Assembly: GCF_003171515.1 (NCBI RefSeq)
Contig: NC_089390.1
Location: forward strand, 8,994,274 to 9,058,273
Source of the DNA: Pyrenophora tritici-repentis
Lineage: Eukaryota; Ascomycota; Dothideomycetes; Pleosporales; Pleosporaceae
Reading direction: 5' to 3'
Length of the DNA: 64,000 nucleotides
The position numbers and the translations under genes are program-made. Of this stretch, positions 22,053 through 32,604 are shown in pieces. A model generated the notes under the pieces. That model was not told where the DNA came from, made no database searches, and was given only the letters and a program-made list of their open reading frames with translations. The stretch's first letter is position 1, and each line of letters opens with the position of its first letter.

Positions 22053-22832
22053 CTAAAACTCCTCGCAACGTATAGTATCACCCAAGACATAAGCACGTAT
22101 TAGAATGTACACGTCGATGTGGACGAGATGGCCTAGATGCATGTATATGTTGAGTGTGTGCAAGCCGGCGAGGTACGGCATCCAGTAATGGAGACCGTTG
22201 TAGGACCAGAAGTTTGAGTTGTCCAAGACAACGTCTGCGATGCTAGCGCGAGCGATCGGGCCAATTTGGTCGAAGAAATCGATGTACGGGGCGCCGTTCG
22301 GACCTACCACGTGAAACATATGCTTAGCTAAGAAGTAGCTGCGGTACTCTTGGTGGAGTTCACGGTTCGCCCATGACGTGTTGAGGAGCTGGGTAACTCG
22401 ACTGTCTGGTATCTGCTTCTTCTCCGGTGGTGGCTTCCGAGATTGAGCAACCATATAGTGCATTGTCAATGGGAAGACCATGACTTTTCTTGTGAATGGA
22501 ACAAGACCTTGGTGACGTACGACGATGAGGCGGTCGTTGTACAGAAGGTAGTTGTAGATCTTGTTGCGTATCTCACCAGGAAGGTCGAAGAAGGTATGGC
22601 GCTTGGTGTCGACGGTGTTCTCGATATGTGGTTTTGCGCCGCCGTACTTCTGCTGTTCGATGAGGACATGAATGATTTCCCTTTTCTCGATCAGACAGCT
22701 GACATTAAGGCCTTCGGCACGGGCCTGCTTTCGCAGTTGAGCCGCGATGCAATGCTGCTTATTGGTATCTTTGTGGCGTTGAGAGAAGGTGACGTAAGGC
22801 AGGGAAACAATGGTTGGTTTCGAGGCTAACAT
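22053..22832 (-). CDS. 2EXR/F-box-like domain protein, small
   Basis: 259 aa, single exon. Residues about 75-95 read FFDLPGEIRNKIYNYLLYNDRL, the hallmark of the large fungal group of 2EXR or F-box-like proteins (LPxEIRNxIY). The N-terminal 70 residues are basic and variable. The C-terminal part contains LLNTSWANRELHQEYRSYFLAKHMFHV, another conserved block (HQEYRSYF) of this group. Members are common in multicopy families in filamentous ascomycetes and have no settled function. A role in ubiquitin ligase recruitment is only by analogy with F-box proteins. Confidence 0.75.
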   Translation of the reverse strand: MLASKPTIVSLPYVTFSQRHKDTNKQHCIAAQLRKQARAEGLNVSCLIEKREIIHVLIEQQKYGGAKPHIENTVDTKRHTFFDLPGEIRNKIYNYLLYNDRLIVVRHQGLVPFTRKVMVFPLTMHYMVAQSRKPPPEKKQIPDSRVTQLLNTSWANRELHQEYRSYFLAKHMFHVVGPNGAPYIDFFDQIGPIARASIADVVLDNSNFWSYNGLHYWMPYLAGLHTLNIYMHLGHLVHIDVYILIRAYVLGDTIRCEEF

Positions 22833-24101
22833 TGTGGTTACTGTTACGATGGCAAAGATAGATCGTATGAAGTATCACGTGGAGAGATGGCGTCAAGTAT
22901 ATTCTAGTAGACAGCGCAACTTGGCAGTTGTTGGGTTCTTCGAGGAGAGTAGATATAGAGAGCTAGGATGATGGCATAAATAGGCAGACGCGCTTGTTGA
23001 GGGGCAGTGTGGGGCTTGCACAGGTGAGAGAGACCCCGCGAGAGCGTAGGTAAGTCCAAGAAAAGCCGATTATTGGTCCCTGCATTAGCTACCGTGCTGT
23101 CCTAGAGCCATAAGTTGGAAGATCAAAGATATGCACACTTCAACAACAAAGATTACACTAAGATATAGACACACGTGGAGTTGCAACCAGAAGAGGGTAG
23201 AGAGCTAAGCTTTTTCCCTGATTCAATGCTTCCAAGGTTTTCTGCTATCAATAGACTTACAGCATCGTCACTCCGTGGGGGCATCTGACAAACCTAAGTT
23301 CCGCTCCTGTGGTGTGCAACATTTCTTTCCAACGACAGCACATGCACGTGGCAGCATAGCTCAGATGCGCACTCGAGCGCAAATATCCGACTACAGCATG
23401 GGAAACTTCCAGGGTTTCATGTCTTACAATCAAGACCCGTAACATCATCTACCTAAGTAGTCTTACCCCTTCAGCTCGCTGTAGGTACCTAGGTATCCAG
23501 AGTTATTCCCACCTTTTACGTACAATGCGCGTCAAAAACTCTCGTCGCTTTGACAGATCGCAGCAAGACCTCTTCACGATGATGCAATCTAACAGCCTTG
23601 TCAGTCATAGGGTGTGTAGAGGGTGGAGGGGTTCTGTCGAGACGCGGTGAGAGCCTTCACTAGTATTCACGGTGAATCAGGCTTCCCGTGCTCTGATTGG
23701 CCAGGCACTGATTAGTCAGCTGCTCCGTGCGCGCACCATAGATATTCTCCCTTCTCCCGTAGCTCCAATACAACAAGTTCACGCACGTTTTCTCCACCTT
23801 CATCAGGTTCACAATGCGATAACGTCAAAAATGATAGGCAGGTGTTGATAACCATACAGGAAGGAAGGAAGAATTGATGTTTTCTGCTGATATGACTACA
23901 AACATCGGAATTGCAGGCGGGTACAAATTTCTTGGCGTGTGGTACAATTCCTTCCTCGCAATGCTTTCTTCAAGGTATGGTCCACCTAAGAACTTGTCAA
24001 CCCAGATCTCGATCAAGTTTATGTAGATGGCTCACCTTCGGGTTCCTCATCGAATTGCCTATCAGAGCTGTACTCGATGCTATGCCGGGTTCTGGGGGTC
24101 A
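22833..24101. other. Gene-poor region with promoter-like sequence
   Basis: About 1.27 kb without a supported gene. At 23696-23718 there is an inverted CCAAT box (ATTGG) followed by TGATTAGTCA. The reverse complement of the latter contains TGACTAA, the AP-1/Yap type site. A plausible leader follows, but the first ATG after it (23814) is followed two codons later by a stop, so no product is supported. Confidence 0.4.
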
Positions 24102-24362
24102 ATAACAACCAGGGTCCTACATTTATTAGTATAAACGGACTGTAGGGGTTGATATTCAGAACACGTACACAGCAAGCTGATTTCTGACCTTTGGCACAGA
24201 CTACAGTGCAAGAACTGAGATGCCCGTCGGCCGTACCGATTCCGCCGACTCCGTCTGAACACATGTGACAATTTCACCTCAGGGCCCGCATTTGTTTTCG
24301 GCCATAGCAGAGCCTAGGAGTGTAGCGACCGTCGCAACGAGGATGGTAAAGAAGGATTTCAT
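24102..24362 (-). pseudogene. Broken or mis-spliced small secreted cysteine-rich protein gene
   Basis: The ATG at 24362 starts a 27-codon frame. Its first 21 residues are a clear signal peptide (MKSFF, hydrophobic core, ending GSAMA), followed by a short segment with one Cys. An in-frame TGA at 24279-24281 ends it. In a different frame just downstream, about 24264-24169, the sequence encodes a compact segment with five Cys, including a CC pair at its end. That segment is followed by a textbook intron (GTACGT donor at 24168, ACTAAT branch site, TAG acceptor near 24119) and a few final codons with one more Cys before a stop near 24103. The layout is that of a small secreted cysteine-rich protein of about 70 residues whose frame is broken once or twice between signal peptide and core. 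A TATATA box about 150 bp upstream (24511-24520) supports a real ancestral gene. A sequencing error or an unrecognised splice remain possible. No family assigned. Confidence 0.45.
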
Positions 24363-24772
24363 GATAGTGATAGTGATCCTGGGTTGGAAGGAGGGTGCAA
24401 TGTGTATGTTTTACGGGTATCGAATATGTCAGCCTGGCACCTCGGTTCACCTAGTACACTGTGAACTGTATCTCACGTGACTCCCCGTCACCTGCTTACT
24501 CATCTTAGTTGTGTATATAATCGCTTCATGTAGCTCTCTCAATACAACAACCTTCTGCCTCTTTTCTACTCTGTTCTCCCACATCCGACAGAATAGATGG
24601 GGCGTTGAGGTACAAAGAAGTGAGGGCTTCAGGGTTAACTATATAAGTCACAAATGAGAGAATTGAGTTGTTTTCCTGTCTTATTGATGATCGGACTTCT
24701 AGGCACTTCTCCCCCTGACACCTGAGCAACGACCAGAACGCGGCGTGCTTACTAGAGCACCAAAAATTTGCC

Positions 24773-24807
24773 GATGAGATGAGATGAGATGAGATGAGAT
24801 AAGATAA
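24773..24807. repeat. Short tandem pentamer repeat (GATGA)n then (GATAA)n
   Basis: Five direct copies of GATGA are followed by two copies of GATAA. This is a simple-sequence repeat in the intergenic island, possibly length-variable between strains. Confidence 0.85.
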
Positions 24808-27628
24808 GAAAAGCCGAAACTCTGTGTTAGACTGGCTGACTCTGTTCGTTACTTTTTCACCCACTTGAACTCTACCTCTGTTATCCTACGCAAAATCTTG
24901 GGACAATAGACGCTACCTGCACCACCACCATCAATACCTCGAATAAAGGTGTTGAAAGCGAAATTGTAGTGTGGTGTGATAGATTTCATCTCCACCATAA
25001 TAGGTTAGGCTGGATGTTCATCTCATTCGCCGACGACAGTAAGCAATACGAAATGGTACCGAAGCCACACAAACAACTCGTGTAATTCATGGCGATCTTT
25101 TCTTGAATTGTCATGGCATCTATCTTTCCGTGTCTAGACCTTGGTGTAGCCCAGCATTACTCGTGATCTTGTCTAGGCAGGTAACCCTTTTCTGCCACCC
25201 TTTCCTGTATCAGAAAGCGCTACCTATTTAGTGGTCCGGCAATTCACTTAGATGCTGATTGAATACAAAATCGCGGTATTGCATGTGTGATAATTTGGCA
25301 AACCATAACACAGTTTCTCGGTCATCATCACATCGCTTCCCTCGAGTGTAGCACTCCAAGAGGTCCAATCTGGCCATCTATCGGGATGTTGCAATGACAG
25401 TAGCCTCTCATCATGCTCGTCATTATGAGGACGGATGGTGACAAGTGAGCCTTCCTATTATAGGACCTCAAAGCCGTAAGGTGGCCGTCGTATATGCCTC
25501 TGGTCACTTGCTTTCCCCCCCTGAGCGACCTGTGATGGATTCTTGCCGATGAGGTACCCTTGAGTTGGCAGGGCGACAACTTCAATTGCTGATGCCTGGC
25601 AGTATTTGTGTTCAGCGGCCACTTTTCCGGGCATACAAAGGCAGGGCTGCTTGGCTTTGACTTCGATAATTGTTCCGGGCGGGTTCGCCGGTAACGAGGA
25701 CCGGAATCTCCAGCTTACTCTGGCAATGAAGATGATGCTTGGAAGCGTTGATGAAGGGTCCGTGTCGCGTCGCAGAGCCAATTGCTGAACGATCTTTCCG
25801 AGGCTGCCTAAGTCAACGGAAAAGAACTAGATCACATCTGTAAAAGGCAAGAGTAGATTTGTGTGTATATTGCTCTCGCTGTCTTTCTTGGCGGAAAGTC
25901 GACGAATCCGGCTTATCCCTGCTTCGTGGGATATGTCGCGCTTACTACTGCTCCATCTGATATAGGATCTGCGCACGTACGGAAGCAGAGGCCGGTATTG
26001 TACTCTCATGGATTGACAAGATGCAATTTCATCTTGTACGACTTCTACTCGATCGGCAATCTGCGTGCGTTCGCGATGTCACGCCGTGCCTGTATCGCGG
26101 GTGACTTTTCCGTAATTCCAACAAGCATCACGACGCTTGAGCGCTGTTCTTCCGGCTTAGGAGTCTTTCGAAGACTCCCTGGAGTACGCTGAAGTGGGGC
26201 ATGCAGTTTTCGCTGGCCGGAGCGCAAGAGCAGACTTGTCTCACTTCTAGAACTTTTCCAACAAACGCTAGATCCATGCCGGTGGTAAAACAACAGGGAG
26301 AAACTAGGTGGACGTTTTAATCAACGTAATTCTTTCTGTCTAGTAGCTCTTATGCTCTGTTTCTGTGATGCGATTCAAACTAATGCCTCTAAAGTCATGG
26401 CAAGGGAAATGTGAACAAAAGTGCACACGCAGCCAAGCTAACCAAATGGCAGCTATCTACAGCAATTGGATATGGGGAAATCAGATCGATATGTCAAGAA
26501 CCAGACGCAAACCAACTGATTGCAGTCCAAACCCCAAGATTGCAAGGCAAGGCCTAGATTCTCTCTGCTCTCCCCTTTCCATGAGCAACTTGCGCTGCCA
26601 AGTCCCCGACTACTCCTAGGTCGCCATTCCAGGATGGCACCAAGTCCCAGACGCGGAACCTCCGGTAAGGCTTGCGTGAGATTGATCCAGCAGGTTGTAC
26701 ATAGTGTCGCGATCGCCTGCGCCCCACGACGGGCCGATGCCGGTAACTTAGTCCCCGGGGTCATATTTCGGAGTGGGCACGCACCATAGTAAGCATAACG
26801 GCCCCAGGCTTACAAGATGCGAGTTTGATCTAGTGATGAGCTTGGATGGAGACAAGACGATGGGGGAAATGGAGATAGAAATCTATTCCATCTCCGGTTG
26901 AGAGGAAGACTGCTGGCGACCGACATTGAGCAAGGGCTAAAGAGGACGGTAGCAAGGCTGTGTATAGGGAATTTATCGCTGAATGGCAGGTACGTAGGCG
27001 AAGGTGATTGAGAGTACCATGTACTCCACCATGGGGTGGGGCAATGTAACTACCTAGGTTGGCCGTTGAGCCAGGTTGGGGATTGAGGCAACCAAGGAAA
27101 TGAAGATGGTATTTTTCATAGCATGTAGTCTATGAGATCAACCATTAAGGAATTCCATCAGTTGTTGGGATACCAAGACCGGTACGGGTTTGTGGAACAC
27201 CAAGGAAGGCGCGGGGGTGTAAGCGCATCCCCCGGTCAAGGTTGTATGCAGGAACTACACACTGTGCACACCGCACCCTGTTGGCAGCTCTAGACTCTTG
27301 GATGCGAGGTGAAGTCATGCATGGTGTCTATGGTTGGGCAGTGTGCAACGTATGGCGTGAGGCTGTAATGGCACGGGCGCCAACCGGAAGCAGGCGCGGG
27401 TGAAGGAAAACACGGGTTGCAGAAAGCACGACGGGTGAGGATACGCGTCGAGTTGGCCATGCCGGTCTGAAGACGGAAGACGGAAGACTGAGGGATTAAT
27501 TGTAAGAGTAATGTCACGTGCCAAGGGGATTGCTTGTCGAGCTGCAACCCCGCGATCCCAAGCATTAGCCATGTGGGGTATCCGAAGGTGAGAGAAGAGT
27601 GGTGAGAGAGATGGCGACTTGGGCCTGG

Positions 27629-27670
27629 CCAATGACCGCGCAATCTCACCAGGTGCAGCCAATGACGTAA
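27629..27670 (+). promoter_or_regulatory. Tandem CCAAT boxes and CRE-like site upstream of HAD gene
   Basis: Two CCAAT boxes (27629-27633 and 27659-27663) are in the same orientation exactly 30 bp apart. Each is followed by GA(C), and the second overlaps TGACGTAA (27663-27670), a CRE/ATF-type half palindrome. They lie about 220-260 bp upstream of the ATG at 27887. A TATTTATTTA element lies at about 27741. Binding by the CCAAT complex and a bZIP factor is inferred from motifs. Confidence 0.5.
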
Positions 27671-27886
27671 CTCGCACTCCCCCCCGCCGCAGCACCGCCC
27701 TCTCCTTGACACGCTGACACCTGGCAAGCGCTACTTTTGCTTTATTTATTTACTTTCTCCCAACAGAAACTCACCATCCTCTCTACCCACTTCTCCACAC
27801 TTCAACTGTCTATCAAACTCGTACTCAAACGTCAATTGACACCACTACCACTCTCCAAGTCCCAGTTCAACTCCACAACCGCAACC

Positions 27887-28690
27887 ATGGGCAAGGTAGG
27901 TCATCTTGTAGTAGAAATGTACCCCGCCAGTACCCCGCTAACACATGTTTAGGCCAAGTACATCATGCTCGACTGCGACAACACGCTTGTTCAGTCGGAG
28001 CGCTTTGCTTTCGAGGCCTGCGCCGACCTTACCAACCAGGTCATGGAGAAGCACAACATCGAGGCTCGCTACACAGCCGATTCGCTGCTCGAGGACTTTG
28101 TTGGCCACAACTTCCGCGGTATGCTCAATGGTCTGCAAAAGAAGCACAACTTCACCATGTCCCCCGAGGAGATGGACGACTTTGTCCAACAGGAGCTCGG
28201 CGCTGTCACCAAAAAGCTCAGCGAGAAGGCGGTCGAGTGCCCTGGTGTCACTGACCAGCTCAACTGGCTGAAGAAAGAGGGATACCCTATGTCTGTCGTC
28301 TCTACCTCTGCCAAGAGCCGTGTCGTCGCCTCCATCGAGAAGGCTGGCATCGCCCACTTCTTCCCTCCCGAGCACGTCTACTCTGCCGCCACTTCGCTCA
28401 CTCCTCCTTCCTCCAAGCCCGACCCCAAGATCTACCTGTTCGCCGCCGAGCAGCTTGGCGTCAAGCCTTCCGAGGCCGTCACTGTCGAGGACAGCAAGAG
28501 CGGTGCTACTGCTGCCATGCGCGCTGGCATCCCCTGCATCGGATACGTCGGCATCTACGGCATCGAGGAGGGCAAGGAGAAGATGGATCAGATGGCCAAG
28601 CTCCTCACCGAAGAGACCAAGTGCGGTGCCATCATGTACGACTGGAAGGAGTTCCCCGAGTGCCTCAAGAAGATTGAGGCCAAGATGTAA
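27887..28690 (+). CDS. HAD-superfamily hydrolase (phosphatase/phosphoglucomutase-like)
   Basis: Probable small-molecule phosphatase of the HAD IA (CbbY/beta-phosphoglucomutase-like) group. Exons are 27887-27895 (only ATG GGC AAG) and 27953-28690, separated by a 57-bp GT-AG intron, giving 248 aa. Motif I is MLDCDNTLV, with the first Asp as nucleophile. Motif II is the Ser/Thr in VVSTSAKSR. Motif III is the Lys of KPDPKIYLFAAEQLG, and motif IV is VEDSKSG. A four-helix cap lies between motifs I and II, as in IA enzymes. The micro-exon start is supported by the good context ACCATGG and the in-phase junction; starting at the internal ATG (27965) would cut the strand leading to motif I. The substrate is unknown. 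Confidence 0.9.
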
Positions 28691-30056
28691 ATGCTTGAGG
28701 GGCTACCAGGCATCATGAACATCCGATCAACCCTACCTGCCTTTGCGGTAGTGGGCTTACGACGAGATTCACGATTAATGACTATATAGACTCATTAATG
28801 AAGACTTAGTGGGCACAGCCCCCTGAAGAAAAGCTACCCCGCTTGCAAAGCATGTGATATTTTCTGAACCCCAACGATGCCCACATCGAATGACATGTAG
28901 GCTTGCATGAAGAATCAAGAACGACGTGTTGTTCAGCCAGTGCTACCACGTCTTCCTCTAGACTTGATGTTTTTGCCATCACCCCAGAGTCTCGAGACAA
29001 CGTCCAGCGCGTGGTCTGAATGTTGTTCAAGCATGAGTTCTGTTTGCTGGTGACGCAATGGTGGGACCGTGTTCCAGGCACCGTCGGCGGTTCAATGCGG
29101 CCCCGCCATCCCCACTCACATGCCATGGAAAACACCAAATTCCATCGTACCCCCAACGACCCGTCCCATGTACCATCTGAACTGTTGAGGCTCGGTTGCT
29201 TACTAGTGAAGCTAGCTCTGATCGGAACGACATGCTCCCACCTATGGCTGTCAGATCACGTGTCGATTGTGGCGATTTCCAGCTGAATTCAAACCCCTCC
29301 TGGCTAACAACAACGGCAGTTTAACGAATAACTATAGATAATAAAACAAACTTTCTTAATATCAACATGAAGTCTTATTGTCAGTCGTACCAGCCTTTCC
29401 CATCTTCTCAAGCATGCGTTGTTAAGACTGCAGGGTAGTTGATTGTTCTTGTCACCCACCGGTACTGACACCGACACAAAGCCGCTTCCATCCGACCTTC
29501 ACACCATCTTCGCAACCATTCCAGCGACTTGATAGTCGGCAATGGAGCGAACCTCCGATCAGAGAACCTCGGAGGGCAGCTGGTAGCATTTGGTATCGCG
29601 CGCCATCGTTATCTTCTTGAAGCACAACCGATCAGCGTCTTGGCATCTGGGCACGCGCTGCTGTACATCAAGGGACCGCTGTCGCCAAGGCATGCTTGAT
29701 GAAGCCTCCTTCCTATAATGTGGCGCACTCCATACTAAAAGCCTCCAGCTCATCTAACACAATCCATGCTGTACCTTGCACGCCAATACAATCCGCATGC
29801 ATGCTGGCCTTGATTTCTACTGACTACCAATCGTGCTTGTATACCACCTTGCATGATGGGTCACCATGTACAAGGTAGTATCCGAAGAGGAAGGACTGGT
29901 GACTACCTGCCAGGTTGGCCATAAGCGTGCATTGCGATACCCAGGTAGCATATCGCGCACCTCCACCTCAGATACTGCGTACTGCGTACTTAAAAGAGTG
30001 CAAGCGACCTATAATGTCAACCTCATCGGCCTTTTCCTCATCTTCTCGTTGTCAAT
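28691..30056. other. Intergenic region, no supported gene
   Basis: About 1.37 kb. Small frames of 60-116 codons on both strands overlap each other and have no family similarity. A direct 8-bp repeat (ACTGCGT-type) occurs near 29973-29988. The last 150 bp are pyrimidine-rich, consistent with the leader of the next gene. Confidence 0.5.
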
Positions 30057-31720
30057 ATGTTTCTACGGACGGCTCTTCTCTCCTTGTCCGCCCTTGCGGC
30101 GGCAAAGGAAATGCCAAAAGATGACTTCAAGGCGGCAGAGCTCTACGACTCTGGTATCAGGCACGCAAACAACGTTGCCCTGAAGAAGGTCGAGAACATC
30201 TCCTTACTACTTGTGTTACAAAATTAACGTTCATTAGGAATCGTGGGCACGACAGGAAGCTGCTGGCATGTACAAGTCCGCTCAGTATGCCGAGATCAAA
30301 GACAAGGTCGAGTGTGTGAACGGTACCGCCATCACAGGGAACGATGTATTCCGATGCCAAAATGTCAGTAGCCGAGATATCATCCCTGAGCTGCAGCAGT
30401 TGACTCTCTTGTCAGATCGATCTCCTGCACTTCCTGTCGCACGCCGAGCTGGGTAGCACACGCGGTGTCGGGTCTTCGTCATGGGGTAAGCAAATCGACT
30501 GTTCCTAAGTGCGACTGTCACTAAGCAAAACCAGGCTGGACATCAGAGGACGGCCGTGAGTTCGTATGCATCGGCCAACAAGACGGTGCTGCCTTCGCCG
30601 AGATTACCAAGGAGGGCAAATTGTCATACCTTGGACGCCTTCCAGCGTACTCTACACCTAGTACTTGGAGAGAAATTCGAGGCCAGAACAACTTGATGAT
30701 CATTGGCAGCGAAGCCGAAGGTCATGGAATCCAGATCTTCGACATGAAGAAGCTGGTCGACATTGATCCTGCTTCACCGGTGACATTCAGCAACTCCAAG
30801 GACCTCGTCGGCCACTTCAAAGGCCTTCCGGTTGGTCGAACGCACAACGTTGTGACTAACCCGGAGACCAACTTCATTTACGCGGTCGGTGCTGTGCCAA
30901 GGACTGACAAGTGCAAGGCTGGTATCATCTTCATTGATATCACCGACCCCTCCAAACCAACCAGCCCAGGATGGTAAGTCTAACCTATTCAGAAGTAGCC
31001 TGCCCCACTAACGTCTTTCTCAGTGCATCCGGAGATGGCTACGTGCACGATGCTCAGTGCCTTATCTACCGTGGCCCAGATGCAGAATTCGAAGGCAAAG
31101 AGATTTGCTATGGTTACAACGAGGACTCTCTCACCATCTACGACGTGACGGACAAGAAAGCTCCTGTCATCTTGTCCAGCACCTCGTACGAAGGTGCTGC
31201 GTACACGCACCAGGGCAATGTTCTGGATCCCATGAACCAACAGTACTTGCTTCTCGATGATGAGTACGACGAGTACGACAAAGTCGGCCCTGGCGCTCCT
31301 GGACATCCTATTACCTACATTTGGGATATTTCATCCCTCCGTGCGCCAAAGCAGACGGGACTGTACAAGAGTGGAGCAAAGGGTATCGACCACAACCAGT
31401 ATGTCGCCGATGGCTTTGCGTACCAATCGAACTACGGCACAGGTTTCCGCGTTCTGGATGTTCGCTCTATTCCCAGTGATCCGACTGGTGCTGGTGTGAA
31501 GGAAGTCGGCTTCTTCGGTATGTTTCATCCGCCCTCGTTGTTTTATCCAGATTATGCTAATCATTGTATAGATGTTTACCCCGAGGACGACAACGCGGCA
31601 GGTGGCGGTACCGTTGACTTTGTCGGTACCTGGTCCAGTTATGCGCTTTTCAAGAGCGGCCATATTTTGATCAACACCATGGAACGCGGTGTCTTCATCG
31701 TCAAGATGCAGACACAGTAG
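30057..31720 (+). CDS. Secreted choice-of-anchor B / LVIVD-repeat protein
   Basis: Six exons: 30057-30188, 30238-30363, 30416-30485, 30535-30973, 31024-31517 and 31572-31720. The introns are 49-54 bp and phase-consistent, giving 469 aa. The first intron has a weak donor (GTCGAG); the others are standard. Residues 1-16 form a signal peptide (MFLRTALLSL..ALAAA). The rest is a beta-propeller-like series with LVIVD-type blades: IQIFDMKKLVDI, IIFIDITDPSKPTSPG, SLTIYDVTDKKAPVILS, YIWDISSLRAPKQTG and FRVLDVRSIPSDP. It contains CASGDGYVHDAQCLIYRG, the region with a conserved His-Asp seen in this family. Fungal members are often annotated as regulatory P domain proteins. The biochemical role is unknown; extracellular location is inferred from the signal peptide. 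Confidence 0.87.
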
Positions 31721-32604
31721 GAGAAATACATGAAAGATGACATGGCTTTGTCTGGAAGAGCCAATACTAGGATTGTTTAGTGTTATAATGTAGTGTAATG
31801 TCGATCCTTGCTGCTCTACGTACGCCTATTAGGCGCGGGCTTCCCCACACTGTCAAGTATTCATGACACCCGGGTGCGTAGTCATATCAGAGTGAAGCCG
31901 GCTCGGCTATATACCCAAAGCTTTTTCGTGCTCACCCGCTAAGTTATAATATCGCGTCTGCGTCGTGTATCCATGTTATTAAGGCCAAGCCTAGACGTTT
32001 CCCAATGACAGTGCCGCAACTGCGATGAGCAGCAACATGTCGCCATGCTCGTCATGTTGCTTTTCGATTACGTCTCAGCGGCGTCCGGTGTCCGCGAAGA
32101 GGCTTCTGACGGGAGGAAGTATCCTATCGCACTCGAGTATCATCGGGGCTGATTGTGGCGTTGCGGTGCCAAGCGACATCTGTTGGGGGGTCGGGGCTTG
32201 GTGTTCTAATCTACGTTTTGTTCCTTCCCAATCAAGAGGCGCCTTGCCCCAGGCTAGTCGTACCCGCCGAAGGTCGCACCTGCTCTCCTTCCTCTTGCAA
32301 ACAGCCAAGCAACACAGCAGCACGCAGCCAAGCAAACCATGATCCGTTCCTCGCCTTCGCCCTCACTACCCGTTTCCCATGGGCCCATTGCTGACCCTGC
32401 CTTTCATTTTGTGGTTCCTGAATGATAGTGGGCCTTCCTTTTGATACTGCAGCTGCCTGTACTGGTTAGATGGTTTGGCACAATGTCCGGTTGTCTGCTC
32501 ACTTTACGTGCACACAGTCAGGTATATAGGCTTCCGACGTCCTTGTGCCATGTTGGAGGCCAGCTTCGTCTTCTCTTGCTCACCTCCCATCCATATTTGC
32601 CAAG
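31721..32604. other. Intergenic region upstream of LAP2
   Basis: 884 bp with the 3' flank of the previous gene and the promoter of the aminopeptidase gene. Frames at 32025-32394 are not supported. Confidence 0.5.

Larger units (their letters stand above)
24363..27886. other. Gene-poor island, no supported gene
   Basis: About 3.5 kb. It contains a short GATGA/GATAA tandem repeat (24773-24807). There are scattered frames on the minus strand between 25450 and 26300; some carry possible donor sites (for example GTAAGC near 25710) but cannot be joined into a convincing protein. The right end (27600-27886) is the promoter of the HAD hydrolase gene. No tRNA or transposon terminal repeat was recognised. 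Confidence 0.45.

Noticed and set aside
23340..23440. tRNA-like box A (TAGCTCAGATG at 23357-23367)
   Set aside because: A matching box B (GGTTCGANTCC) is missing; GGTTTCATGTC has several mismatches, and the ends do not pair as an acceptor stem.
27290..27727. 145-codon minus-strand frame overlapping the HAD promoter
   Set aside because: Pro/Cys/Ser/His-rich with no domain; sits over the CCAAT/CRE promoter element.
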